Shown: positions 24,711 through 31,630, numbered from the stretch's first letter. The stretch is DNA of 35,814 bases from Intrasporangium calvum (GCF_028446585.1 NZ_JAPFQL010000029.1:1-35814), one strand, 5' to 3'. The notes: generated by a model from the sequence alone, not told the origin. Numbers and translations are program-made.

Positions 24711-24740
24711 AGTGAACAGCGTGACGTGGACACCCCTCAT

Positions 24741-25107
24741 GGGGGTGATCGGTTTCGACGGTGGTCGACACATCAGGGGAAGCGGGTCGAGGATGCAGGG
24801 TTATCTCGTTAACGCTCCTTGCAAACCAATAGGTGCCAACTCCAAGCGCACCGACTTCGCCCTCGCCGCCTGAGCGAGCCTCGAAGTCCGTCAGCCTGAG
24901 GTAGTTCCCGACTCAGTGCCTGGCGTCAGCTAGGGAACTTGCTGCGTGGTCATGCTGGGGGGCCACGCGGGACTCTTACTCAGCTGGGCCTGTCAGGGAA
25001 CGTGTGCGCGCGAGCCCTGGGGCCGAGAAAATCCATAGCGCACTGCACCCGGAGAAGCCCTGGTTTCTCGTCATCGGACGCGGGTTCAATTCCCGCCACC
25101 TCCACCA
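24741..25107 (+). ncRNA. ssrA: Transfer-messenger RNA (tmRNA)
   Basis: This 367-nt tmRNA rescues stalled ribosomes with SmpB. The 5' end GGGGGTG pairs over 7 bp, one of them a G-U wobble, with the 3' strand just before the A-CCA end (CCACCTCC then ACCA). The typical 5' segment GATCGGTTTCGACG and the T-arm GGTTCAATTCC are present, and the 3' CCA is encoded. The tag frame (24835-24873) reads ANSKRTDFALAA and then TGA, a typical actinobacterial proteolysis tag. It is a one-piece, non-permuted gene. A strong hairpin follows. Confidence 0.97.
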
Positions 25108-25146
25108 CTTCGTGGTGGCCACGTCACGCTGTTGCTGGTCACGCCG

Positions 25147-25178
25147 GAAGGGGCACCCACTCAGGTGGGTGCCCCTTC
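25147..25178 (+). terminator. Terminator of ssrA
   Basis: A perfect 14-bp stem (GAAGGGGCACCCAC at 25147-25160 with GTGGGTGCCCCTTC at 25165-25178) closes a TCAG tetraloop 39 nt after the tmRNA end. The stem includes the short A-run and T-run of a weak intrinsic terminator. Confidence 0.85.
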
Positions 25179-25183
25179 GTCAT

Positions 25184-25208
25184 GCCGTATGCCGCTGGGC
25201 TCGGTTCC
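25184..25208 (-). repeat. Dispersed intergenic repeat, copy 5 (after the ssrA terminator)
   Basis: On the minus strand this copy reads GGAACCGAG followed by the core CCCAGCGGCATACGG and C, the form closest to consensus. It lies 34 nt before the gene at 25243, opposite in orientation to it, and starts 5 nt after the ssrA terminator. Confidence 0.8.
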
Positions 25209-25229
25209 AGCAGCCCGCCCGGTCCCGCT

Positions 25230-25235
25230 TAGGCT
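25230..25235 (+). promoter_or_regulatory. Candidate -10 of a leaderless promoter (TAGGCT)
   Basis: TAGGCT ends 7 nt before the GTG at 25243, which has no ribosome-binding site, so the message is probably leaderless. It is the same hexamer as at prfB. Confidence 0.5.
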
Positions 25236-25242
25236 GGGCCCC

Positions 25243-26061
25243 GTGCTGCGCGACCCGGACCTGACCCCCCGGCCGTGGCGAGCACGTCGGCGGGTCCGCT
25301 TTCATCCGCTGCTCCTGCTGCCCCTCGCCCCGTTGGTGGGGGTCGGTCTCGTGCTGGGGCGGGCGCTGACGCAACCGTCGCCGGAGCACTGGGTCACCAT
25401 GGCCCACCTCGTCGCGTTGACCATGGTCGCCTCGGTGGCGTCCCCCTGGCACCTGCCTCGGCGTCCGGTCGACGATCCAGTCGGTCGGACCATCACCTTC
25501 CGCGCCCGAGCGGGCCTCGGCCTCATGCCGCTCGGCCTCGTGCTCTGGGGCGTCGTGGCGCTCGTGCACTTCGAGCTGATGCGCTCGGAGGTGGTCGACC
25601 GCGAGGTCGCCGTCTGGGAGGTCGAGCTCCCGTGGGGGTTCATGCTGCCGCTGGGCTTCCTGCTCGTGGCGCTCGGGCTGTATGTCGCCCGCCCTGCCCA
25701 GCAGCACGAGCTCGTCGTCGGGGTCGACGGCCTGCGCCTCCACCACGGCCGGCGCGGCTTCTCCGCCCAGTGGGACCAGACGCTGCAGCTCGTGCCGACC
25801 CTCGTCGACGGACGTCACCGGCGGATCGAGGTGCACGGGCCGGGGCTCGTCGCGGTCAACCGTCGCGGGCACCTGGTCCGCCCGACGATCGAGGCCGACC
25901 TGCTCGACTCGGACGCCGTGCGGCTGTGGCTGACGCTCGAGTACTACCACCGGCACCCGGCGCATCGCGAGGAGCTCGGGACCCGGGCGAGCCGGTGGCG
26001 GCGCGCCGAGTGGCGGCGGCTGCTGCCCCGCGAGGCGCCCCAGCCGGGGTCGCGACGCTGA
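25243..26061 (+). CDS. Four-helix membrane protein with PH-like C-terminus, function unknown
   Basis: This 272-residue protein has four predicted membrane helices: LLLLPLAPLVGVGLVLG (about 20-36), a second near 50-70, GLMPLGLVLWGVVALVHF (about 92-110) and LPLGFLLVALGLYVA (about 138-152). A soluble C-terminal domain of about 110 residues follows (HELVVGVDGLRLHHG, then alternating beta-like segments), with a basic tail. That domain resembles the bacterial PH-like domains attached to membrane helices, but I cannot assign a family with confidence. The GTG is chosen because of the leaderless -10; earlier in-frame codons would translate the ssrA terminator and a dispersed repeat. It converges on trxA. 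Confidence 0.65.
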   Translation: MLRDPDLTPRPWRARRRVRFHPLLLLPLAPLVGVGLVLGRALTQPSPEHWVTMAHLVALTMVASVASPWHLPRRPVDDPVGRTITFRARAGLGLMPLGLVLWGVVALVHFELMRSEVVDREVAVWEVELPWGFMLPLGFLLVALGLYVARPAQQHELVVGVDGLRLHHGRRGFSAQWDQTLQLVPTLVDGRHRRIEVHGPGLVAVNRRGHLVRPTIEADLLDSDAVRLWLTLEYYHRHPAHREELGTRASRWRRAEWRRLLPREAPQPGSRR

Positions 26062-26109
26062 CGCCTCCGGGATGACCCTTCGGCGCCGACGTCCCGGCCG
26101 GTGCCGCGC

Positions 26110-26499
26110 TCAGTCCTGGGACGAGCCCTCGGCTGCCGCCTCCTTGGCGATCTCCGCCTTGATGGGCTCCATGTCGAGCGCCTTGACCTGCTCGATGACG
26201 CTCTGCAGGGCCGACTGCGGGAGCGCGCCTGGCTGGGAGAAGACGAGGACGCCCTCCTTGAAGGCCATCAGCGTGGGGATCGACGTGATGTTGGCGGCGC
26301 CGGCCAGTGCGGGCTCCGCCTCCGTGTCGACCTTGCCGAAGACGATGCCCTCGTTGCCGGCCTCCTGGGAGGCGGCGTCGTAGACGGGAGCGAACTGGCG
26401 GCACGGTCCGCACCACGCCGCCCAGAAGTCCACGAGGACGATGTCGTTGTCGAGCACCGTGCGCTCGAACGTCTGTGCGCTCAGGTCTGTCGTAGCCAT
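26110..26499 (-). CDS. trxA: Thioredoxin
   Basis: This 129-residue thioredoxin-fold protein has the canonical active site WCGPC (Cys30 and Cys33) in VDFWAAWCGPCRQ and the cis-Pro loop SIPTLMAFK. It would reduce disulfides in cytoplasmic proteins, recharged by thioredoxin reductase encoded elsewhere. The C-terminus is about 20 residues longer than E. coli Trx and Ala/Glu-rich (KAEIAKEAAAEGSS). No signal peptide is present. The ATG has GGGAGAG just upstream. It lies 50 nt downstream of the SIMPL gene on the same strand and may share its transcript. It is probably an accessory thioredoxin rather than the trxB-linked copy. Confidence 0.93.
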   Translation of the reverse strand: MATTDLSAQTFERTVLDNDIVLVDFWAAWCGPCRQFAPVYDAASQEAGNEGIVFGKVDTEAEPALAGAANITSIPTLMAFKEGVLVFSQPGALPQSALQSVIEQVKALDMEPIKAEIAKEAAAEGSSQD

Positions 26500-26549
26500 G
26501 TCTCTCCCAACGGATCGGTGTCGGACTTCATTCCGTCTCCCGCCCGGCC

Positions 26550-27182
26550 TCAGCCGTGCAGGGGACGCAGCTCCCACGTGACGGTGACGGTGGACGTCAT
26601 CTCCAGGTCGCCGCCCTCGATCGGCATCCCGGCGGACATCTCGCGCGCTGCGAAGGCCATGCCGGTCCCTGCTGGATAGGGGGCGGCGCCGCTCTCGGCG
26701 ACCTCGAGGACCTCGCCCAGACCGGAGCCGGACAGCGCGGCGTACTGCGCGGCCTTGGCTCTGGCCTCGGCGAACGCGGCATCGCGGGCCTCGCGCTGAC
26801 CGGTGGTCCGGTCCGCGACGTCGAGGCGCACCTGGTCGACGAGGAGCGCGTTGCCCGCCACCGCGGCCGCTGTCTCGAGGAGGTCCCCGACGGCTTCGAG
26901 CCGGCGGACCGTGACCCGCAGCCGCTGCTGGGCGGTGAACCCGGCCGGCGACCCGGTCTGGTCGTAGCGCTGACCGACCGACGCGTCGAGGGTGCGGATG
27001 TCGGCGTCGGCCACACCGGCGTCCCGCACGGCGGTGCCCACGGCGCTGATGCCCCGCGAGGCGCCCATCAGCGCCGCCGCGACGTCCGCTGCATCGTGGC
27101 CGACGCGCAGGTCGAGGCGGACGACGTCGGGGGAGACGGACGCGATCCCGGTCCCCACCACGGTCACCCTTCGTTTGGCCAT
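26550..27182 (-). CDS. SIMPL (DUF541) domain protein
   Basis: This 210-residue SIMPL/DUF541 protein is recognisable from VTVVGTGIASVSPDVVRLDLRVG near the start, LRVTVRRLEAVGDLLETAA in the middle and AFAEARAKAAQYAALSGSGLGEV toward the end, cited here in part as AEARAKAAQYAALSG. Family members are usually exported, but this one begins MAKRRVTVVG with no signal peptide or membrane helix, so it appears cytoplasmic. A TACGTT -10 candidate ends 6 nt before the ATG, implying a leaderless message. The molecular function of SIMPL proteins is poorly defined. It is divergent from the VanZ-like gene. Confidence 0.85.
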   Translation of the reverse strand: MAKRRVTVVGTGIASVSPDVVRLDLRVGHDAADVAAALMGASRGISAVGTAVRDAGVADADIRTLDASVGQRYDQTGSPAGFTAQQRLRVTVRRLEAVGDLLETAAAVAGNALLVDQVRLDVADRTTGQREARDAAFAEARAKAAQYAALSGSGLGEVLEVAESGAAPYPAGTGMAFAAREMSAGMPIEGGDLEMTSTVTVTWELRPLHG

Positions 27183-27188
27183 GGACCC

Positions 27189-27194
27189 AACGTA
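27189..27194 (-). promoter_or_regulatory. Candidate -10 of the SIMPL gene (TACGTT)
   Basis: On the minus strand TACGTT ends 6 nt before the ATG at 27182. There is no ribosome-binding site, so a leaderless transcript is likely. Confidence 0.45.
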
Positions 27195-27263
27195 GCTGCC
27201 CCCACCTGCAGCCGCACGGCCGAGCGGTCATGGGCGGGCGCTTCCCGGCGCAGGCCTCCTCTC

Positions 27264-27269
27264 TAGACT
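27264..27269 (+). promoter_or_regulatory. Candidate -10 of the VanZ-like gene (TAGACT)
   Basis: TAGACT ends 9 nt before the ATG at 27279, giving a leader of zero to three nucleotides. Confidence 0.45.
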
Positions 27270-27278
27270 GCGGGCACC

Positions 27279-27629
27279 ATGGACGGAGGCAGGCGAAGGT
27301 GGTGGACGGGGGCGGCCCCCGCCTCGGTGCTCGTCCATCTCGCGGCGCTGTACTGGCCCGTCGTGACGGTGGCGGGGCCGGTGTCATGGACGGACAAGGT
27401 CGTCCACCTCGTGCTGTTCGCCGTGCCGACCTATCTCGTCGCACGGCTCCTGGCACGGCCGATCTGGGTCGTCCTCGGCTTCGCCCTGCACAGCGTCGTC
27501 AGTGAGCTGTCGCAGCACTACTGGCTGCCGGGCCGCTCGGGCGACCCGTGGGACGTCGTCGCCGACGTGGCAGGAGTCGTCCTCGCTGGGCTCGCGCTGC
27601 TGGTCAGCGGCCGCTCGCGGCGCTGCTAG
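27279..27629 (+). CDS. VanZ-like membrane protein
   Basis: This 116-residue protein has three to four hydrophobic helices and the VanZ-type sequence TDKVVHLVLFAVPTYLVARLL (cited as DKVVHLVLFAVPTYL), followed by SELSQHYWLPGRSGDPWDVVADVAG (cited as GRSGDPWDVVADVAG). That Gly-Arg-x-x-Asp-x-x-Asp pattern is typical of the family. VanZ was named from a teicoplanin-resistance cluster, but most family members are chromosomal proteins of unknown role, and nothing here suggests antibiotic resistance. Its TAG stop overlaps the -10 candidate of the DEAD-box helicase leader. Confidence 0.75.
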   Translation: MDGGRRRWWTGAAPASVLVHLAALYWPVVTVAGPVSWTDKVVHLVLFAVPTYLVARLLARPIWVVLGFALHSVVSELSQHYWLPGRSGDPWDVVADVAGVVLAGLALLVSGRSRRC

Positions 27630-27632
27630 ACT
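27627..27632 (+). promoter_or_regulatory. Candidate -10 of the DEAD-box helicase leader (TAGACT)
   Basis: TAGACT begins in the stop codon of the VanZ-like gene. If used, transcription would start near 27640, giving a leader of about 250 nt before the helicase ATG at 27891. No clear -35 hexamer is visible. Confidence 0.4.
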
Positions 27633-27708
27633 GGACCGGTCCGTCTCCGAGCATTCCGGAACCTTGGACGAGTCGACCGCCTTAGCGCGGGTGGGCTCGG
27701 CCGGCGGG

Positions 27709-27816
27709 ATGACGACAAGGCAGCTCGCACCACCGGTGCGACCCGAACGACGCGGAGCGGACCATTCCACCGGGGCACCGATGCCACCCGGTCCACTGGG
27801 CGCCAGGAGCGCCTGA
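27709..27816 (+). CDS. Possible 35-codon upstream ORF in the helicase leader
   Basis: An ATG in the helicase leader opens a 35-codon frame starting MTTRQLAPPVRPERRG and ending GPLGARSA. The upstream GGCGGG is a weak ribosome-binding site. A 7-bp hairpin with a 3-nt loop (TCGCACC 27725-27731 with GGTGCGA 27735-27741) falls inside it. The peptide matches nothing I recognise. It may be a regulatory upstream ORF or chance. Confidence 0.25.
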   Translation: MTTRQLAPPVRPERRGADHSTGAPMPPGPLGARSA

Positions 27817-27849
27817 GGCTCGTCTGCATGGTCGTGGCGCTACTCACGG

Positions 27850-27871
27850 CTCGAGACGAAGTCTGCTCGAG
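27850..27871 (+). promoter_or_regulatory. Hairpin just before the helicase ribosome-binding site
   Basis: Two CTCGAG blocks (27850-27855 and 27866-27871) can pair, with AC/GT extending the stem. The purine-rich AAGAGAG site begins 3 nt later, followed by the ATG at 27891. A leader hairpin in this place could modulate translation or mRNA stability. Confidence 0.35.
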
Positions 27872-27890
27872 TCAAGAGAGTTGAACACGT

Positions 27891-30164
27891 ATGCCCAAGA
27901 AGCCGTCCTCCAGCGCGCCCAAGAAGGCCCGCTGGACCCCTGCAGAGAAGAAGTCGCGCGCGAGCGTGGCAGCCAAGAAGCCCCATCGCGGCCAGCACCC
28001 CGGTGCCAGGACGTCGCGCCCGGCGACCACCTCCACGAGCCATGTCGGTGGCCGTGACTGGCGTGGTCCGCGGGACGACCGCCGCGATGACCGCCGCGAT
28101 GACCGCCGGGACGACCGTCGTTCGTTCGACCGGCGTGACGACCGCCGCGATGACCGCGGGGGTAACGAGCGCCGTTCGTTCGACCGGCGTGATGACCGCC
28201 GTGACGAGCGCCGTGATGAGCGCGGTGGCTACCAGCGTCGCGACGAGCGGCCCTCCTTCGACCGGCGCGACGACCGCGGTGGCTACCAGCGCCGCGACGA
28301 CCGCCCGTCCTTCGACCGGCGCGATAACCGCCGTGAGGACCGCCGCGATGACCGGCGTTCGTTTGACCGGCGTGATGACCGTGGGGGTTACCAGCGTCGC
28401 GACGAGCGGCCGTCCTTCGACCGGCGCGACGACCGCGGTGGCTACCAGCGCCGCGACGACCGTGGGTCCTTCGACCGCGGCGACCAGCGTCGCTCGTTCG
28501 ACCGGCGTGACGACCGCCGCGATGACAGGCGTGACGACCGCCGCGATGAGCGGGGTGGCTACCAGCGCCGCGACGAGCGTCGCGACGAGCGCCGTTCGTT
28601 CGACCGGCGCGACGACCGCGACGCGTGGCGTCAGCGCGGCGCTCGCACGCAGGACCGCTTCGTGCCCAACTCCTACGAGGAGGCGGAGGCGGAGCGCCTC
28701 GACGCTGACACCTGGACGAAGGCGACCCGCAAGCCGGTGACCGACGGTCCCGTCGAGGTCGCGGCCGACAATGGCTTCGCGGCACTCGGCCTGTCCGAGC
28801 GGCTCGTCGAGCGACTCGCGCGGGACGGCATCACCGACCCGTTCCCCATCCAGGCGGCCACGATCCCGGACGCGCTCGCCGGCAAGGACGTGCTCGGTCG
28901 GGGGCAGACGGGTTCCGGCAAGACGCTGGCCTTCGGCCTGCCGATGATCACCCGGCTCGTGGATGCCGGCCTGCGCCGGGCGCCGCGTCGGCCGCACGCT
29001 CTCGTGCTGGTGCCGACGCGTGAGCTTGCCATGCAGGTCTCCGACGCCCTGGAGCCGCTGGTGCACGTTGCTGGTCTGCGGCACAAGCTCGTCGCCGGAG
29101 GCCTCAGCTACACGACGCAGATCGCTGCGCTCAACAAGGGTGTCGACGTCCTCATCGCAACACCGGGCCGGCTCAACGACCTGCTGGAGCGTGGCGCGGT
29201 CGAGCTCGACGACATCCGGATCACGGTGCTCGACGAGGCCGATCACATGGCCGAGATGGGCTTCATGGCCGAGATCACGACGAGCCTCGACAAGATCCCG
29301 GCCGACGGCCAGCGGCTGCTGTTCTCCGCCACGCTGGACAACGGGATCGACGCGCTGGTCGAGCGCTACCTGACCGACCCGGTCATCCACTCGACGGACG
29401 ACGCTACGGCCTCCGTGGAGACGATGGAGCACCACGTGCTGCTCATCGACCCGCAGCACAAGAAGCTCATCACGGCCGAGGTCGCCAACCGTCCGGGCCG
29501 GACCGTGGTCTTCTGCCGGACGAAGCTGGGGGCCGACCGGATCGCCACGCAGCTGCGCGAGCAGGGCGTCCTGGCGGCTGCGCTCCATGGTGGGCTCAGC
29601 CAGGGGGCGCGCAACCGGGTGCTGGGTGCGTTCCGCGACGGTTCGCTGCCGGTCCTCGTCGCGACCGATGTCGCCGCACGTGGAATTCACGTCGACGACG
29701 TCTCGGTCGTGCTCCAGGTGGACCCGCCGGCGGACCACAAGGACTACCTGCACCGGTCGGGTCGGACGGCCCGCGCCGGTGACCGCGGCACGGTCGTGAC
29801 CCTGGCGCTGCCGCACCAGCGCAAGACGATGGAGCGCCAGCTCCGAGAGGCAGGGGTCGAGGTCGCTCCCGTCAAGGCCGCTCCCGGCGACGCGATCATT
29901 GCCGCCACGGGTGCCACGACGCCTTCCGGTGTGCCGATCTCCGAGGCGGACTTCGCGCGACTCGTCGAGGGTCCGAAGTCGCATCGCCGCGGTCCCGCCG
30001 GGGCACGCGGGCCGCGCCCGGGTGCGGGCGGCGGCCACCGTCCACACCACGGCCGGGGTGACGAGCGTGGGCGCGGCCGCGGGCGTGACTCCCGCGGCGG
30101 TGACCCGCTGGTCGGTCGTTGGGGTGACGAGGACCGCTCGCGCGGCTCCCGCCGCGGCTACTGA
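27891..30164 (+). CDS. DEAD-box ATP-dependent RNA helicase with Arg/Asp repeat arm
   Basis: This 757-residue helicase would unwind RNA duplexes in ribosome assembly or mRNA turnover. A Lys-rich start leads into about 200 residues (about 54-250) of repeats built from FDRRDDR, GGYQRRDER and RRDDRRDD. The helicase core follows (about 293-665): Q-motif DPFPIQAATIP, motif I GQTGSGKT, PTRELA, the DEAD box VLDEADHM, SAT (LFSATLD), FCRTK, ATDVAARGIH and motif VI HRSGRTARAG. A Gly/Arg-rich tail (about 690-757) ends the protein. Both arms should bind RNA nonspecifically and may promote condensates. The gene has a long leader with hairpins, as expected for cold-responsive helicases. The core assignment is certain; the orthologue (CsdA, RhlE or other) is not. 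Confidence 0.95.
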   Translation: MPKKPSSSAPKKARWTPAEKKSRASVAAKKPHRGQHPGARTSRPATTSTSHVGGRDWRGPRDDRRDDRRDDRRDDRRSFDRRDDRRDDRGGNERRSFDRRDDRRDERRDERGGYQRRDERPSFDRRDDRGGYQRRDDRPSFDRRDNRREDRRDDRRSFDRRDDRGGYQRRDERPSFDRRDDRGGYQRRDDRGSFDRGDQRRSFDRRDDRRDDRRDDRRDERGGYQRRDERRDERRSFDRRDDRDAWRQRGARTQDRFVPNSYEEAEAERLDADTWTKATRKPVTDGPVEVAADNGFAALGLSERLVERLARDGITDPFPIQAATIPDALAGKDVLGRGQTGSGKTLAFGLPMITRLVDAGLRRAPRRPHALVLVPTRELAMQVSDALEPLVHVAGLRHKLVAGGLSYTTQIAALNKGVDVLIATPGRLNDLLERGAVELDDIRITVLDEADHMAEMGFMAEITTSLDKIPADGQRLLFSATLDNGIDALVERYLTDPVIHSTDDATASVETMEHHVLLIDPQHKKLITAEVANRPGRTVVFCRTKLGADRIATQLREQGVLAAALHGGLSQGARNRVLGAFRDGSLPVLVATDVAARGIHVDDVSVVLQVDPPADHKDYLHRSGRTARAGDRGTVVTLALPHQRKTMERQLREAGVEVAPVKAAPGDAIIAATGATTPSGVPISEADFARLVEGPKSHRRGPAGARGPRPGAGGGHRPHHGRGDERGRGRGRDSRGGDPLVGRWGDEDRSRGSRRGY
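28055..28640 (+). repeat. Coding repeat tract of the helicase N-terminal arm
   Basis: DNA units such as GACCGCCGCGATGAC and TCGTTCGACCGGCG recur throughout. They encode FDRRDDR and GGYQRRDER blocks with periods of 12, 15, 24 and longer multiples of 3. Near-identical units separated by only a few substitutions indicate recent expansion by slippage or recombination. All unit lengths keep the frame. Confidence 0.85.
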
Positions 30165-30207
30165 TTCCCCGCGCAGTGTCGGGACCCGGTGTGGAAGGCT
30201 TGCTCTC

Positions 30208-30768
30208 GTGAGCTCGACCTTCCACACCGGCCGCCTCCTCGTGGCCACTCCCGCCGTCGAGGGGGACGTGTTCCACCGGTCGGTGATCCTTGTCCTGCAC
30301 CATGACGAGGCCGGCGCTCAGGGCGTCGTCCTCAACAAGCCGCTCGCAGCCGAGGTCGACTCGGTCCTGCCCGGGTGGCAGCGGGTCGTCACGGCGCCGC
30401 ATGTCCTCTTCCAGGGCGGGCCCGTCTCGACCTCCTCCGCCCTCGGCCTGGTCACGGTGCCGGGCGACGAGCCGGAGCCTCTCGGCGTCAAGCGGCTCTT
30501 CGGCTCGATCGGCCTCGTCGACCTCGACGTGCCGACGCCGGTCGTCGCGGCGGAGCTGGCCGGGATGCGGATCTTCGCCGGCTACGCAGGTTGGGAAGCC
30601 GCCCAGCTGGAGGGCGAGATCGTGCGCGGCGACTGGTACGTCGTCGACGCCGAGGTGCGCGACGCCTTCACGCCGGACCCGGCGGGCCTGTGGCGCGCCG
30701 TCCTCCGGCGCCAGCGCGACAGCCTCGCGTTCGTGGCCAACTTCCCTGACGACCCCTCGATGAACTGA
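30208..30768 (+). CDS. YqgE/AlgH family protein
   Basis: This 186-residue YqgE/AlgH (UPF0301) protein is recognised by GRLLVATPAVEGDVFHRSVILVLHHDEAGAQGVVLNKPL near its start (cited as GRLLVATP, FHRSVILVLHHD and GVVLNKPL), then FQGGPVS and RIFAGYAGWEAAQLEGEI (cited as GYAGWEAAQLEGE). AlgH was named for an effect on alginate in Pseudomonas, but the biochemical role is unresolved. The GTG at 30208 aligns with the usual family N-terminus. It lies 43 nt after the helicase and immediately before dispersed repeat copy 6. It is probably the first gene of a run with the racemase and the DUF3039 gene. Confidence 0.92.
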   Translation: MSSTFHTGRLLVATPAVEGDVFHRSVILVLHHDEAGAQGVVLNKPLAAEVDSVLPGWQRVVTAPHVLFQGGPVSTSSALGLVTVPGDEPEPLGVKRLFGSIGLVDLDVPTPVVAAELAGMRIFAGYAGWEAAQLEGEIVRGDWYVVDAEVRDAFTPDPAGLWRAVLRRQRDSLAFVANFPDDPSMN

Positions 30769-30774
30769 CCCCAT

Positions 30775-30799
30775 GCCGTATGCCGCTGAGCTCCCTCCC
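30775..30799 (-). repeat. Dispersed intergenic repeat, copy 6 (touching the racemase start)
   Basis: On the minus strand this copy reads GGGAGGGAG followed by CTCAGCGGCATACGG and C. It fills the gap between the YqgE gene and the racemase, ending one base before the ATG at 30800. An in-frame ATG at 30773 would translate the repeat and is not preferred. Confidence 0.78.
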
Positions 30800-31630
30800 A
30801 TGACCGACCGACCTCACCGTCGGGTGGCGTTCGTCGACAGCGGCATCGGCCTGCTGGGCTACGCCGCCGCGCTGCAGGAGCTGCGGCCCGACCTCGAGCT
30901 CGTCCTGGCCCTTGACCCGGACCACATGCCCTACGGTCCGCGAACTCCCGACGAGGTGCGCGAGCTGATCCTCGCCTCGGCCGCCGCCGCGGCGCAGCTC
31001 GACCCGGTGGCGATCGTCGTCGCGTGCAACACGGCCTCCGTCCACGGGCTCGACGCGCTCAGGGCGGTCTTCGAGCCCGAGGTGCCGGTCATCGGGACCG
31101 TTCCGGCGATTCGGCCCGCGGCGACGACCGGAGGGCCGGTGACCATCTGGTCCACGGCTGCGACCTCCTCGAGCGACTACCTCCGGGGCCTCGTCGATGC
31201 CTTCGCCTCAGACGTCGACACCCACTCGGTGGCGGCGCTGGGGCTCGCGGAGGCGATCGAGGCGACGGATGCCGACGCCATCGACCAGGCCATCGGGGCG
31301 GCGCTGGCGCAGACGCCGAGCGACACCCGGGCGCTCGTGTTGGGGTGCACGCACTACGGCCTCGTGGCGGACCGCATCTCAGCGGCCTTCCGCGGGCGGG
31401 GGGCCGAGGTGACGGTCTTCGACTCACCCGTGGCGGTGGCGCGCCAGACTCTGCGACGAATCGGCCTCGAGCCCGACGAGGAGGCGGCGCCCACGCCGAC
31501 CCCGCCGACCGTCCTGCTGAGCGGTCGGCCGGGTGCCCTGCCAGGGCGGCTGGCTCTCTATGCACAGGGGGCGCGGCTGCTCGGCCGGGACGGTCCCGAC
31601 GCGGGCGCACCGCCTACACTCGCGTCATGA
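30800..31630 (+). CDS. Aspartate/glutamate racemase family protein, MurI-like
   Basis: This 276-residue racemase-family enzyme probably interconverts L- and D-glutamate for peptidoglycan. The two catalytic cysteines are present: Cys76 in ACNTAS and Cys183 in LGCTHYG, as is the N-terminal FVDSGIG (usual FDSGVGG) and a MPYGPRT segment where MurI has YPYG. The DSGIGLLG variant and the long Pro-rich C-terminus (PTPTPPTVLLSG) are less standard, so this could be the housekeeping MurI or a second, related racemase. The start at 30800 is chosen because everything upstream is the dispersed repeat. The stop overlaps the DUF3039 start in ATGA. Confidence 0.8.
   Translation: MTDRPHRRVAFVDSGIGLLGYAAALQELRPDLELVLALDPDHMPYGPRTPDEVRELILASAAAAAQLDPVAIVVACNTASVHGLDALRAVFEPEVPVIGTVPAIRPAATTGGPVTIWSTAATSSSDYLRGLVDAFASDVDTHSVAALGLAEAIEATDADAIDQAIGAALAQTPSDTRALVLGCTHYGLVADRISAAFRGRGAEVTVFDSPVAVARQTLRRIGLEPDEEAAPTPTPPTVLLSGRPGALPGRLALYAQGARLLGRDGPDAGAPPTLAS
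31615..31620 (+). promoter_or_regulatory. Candidate -10 of the DUF3039 gene (TACACT)
   Basis: TACACT lies inside the end of the racemase gene, 6 nt before the ATG at 31627. It could give a leaderless DUF3039 transcript in addition to read-through from upstream. Confidence 0.4.

Noticed and set aside
22874-24715. 613-codon plus-strand ORF opposite pyc
   Set aside because: Antisense shadow of a fully intact pyruvate carboxylase.
26081-26106. Possible bidirectional terminator between the gene at 25243 and trxA (CGGCGCC with GGTGCCG)
   Set aside because: The stem is only 7 bp with one wobble and a 12-nt loop; too weak in GC-rich DNA to annotate.
27279-27629. Glycopeptide-resistance gene vanZ
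   Set aside because: Only the general VanZ-like fold is seen; there is no vanA/vanH/vanX context, so resistance should not be inferred.
28055-28640. Repeat tract considered as a CRISPR array
   Set aside because: The repeats are in frame, vary in length and substitution, have no unique spacers, and encode the helicase arm.
27840-30248. 802-codon ORF on the minus strand opposite the DEAD-box helicase
   Set aside because: It is the antisense shadow of the Arg/Asp repeats (Val/Ala/Thr-rich repetitive product) in GC-rich DNA. It has no family resemblance, and the plus strand encodes an unmistakable helicase.
12073-30799. Dispersed repeat as a transposon end or attachment site
   Set aside because: No transposase or integrase, no paired inverted ends and no target duplications are visible around the copies.
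30773-30799. Upstream ATG at 30773 as the racemase start
   Set aside because: The extra nine codons are a translation of dispersed repeat copy 6, and no ribosome-binding site supports them.
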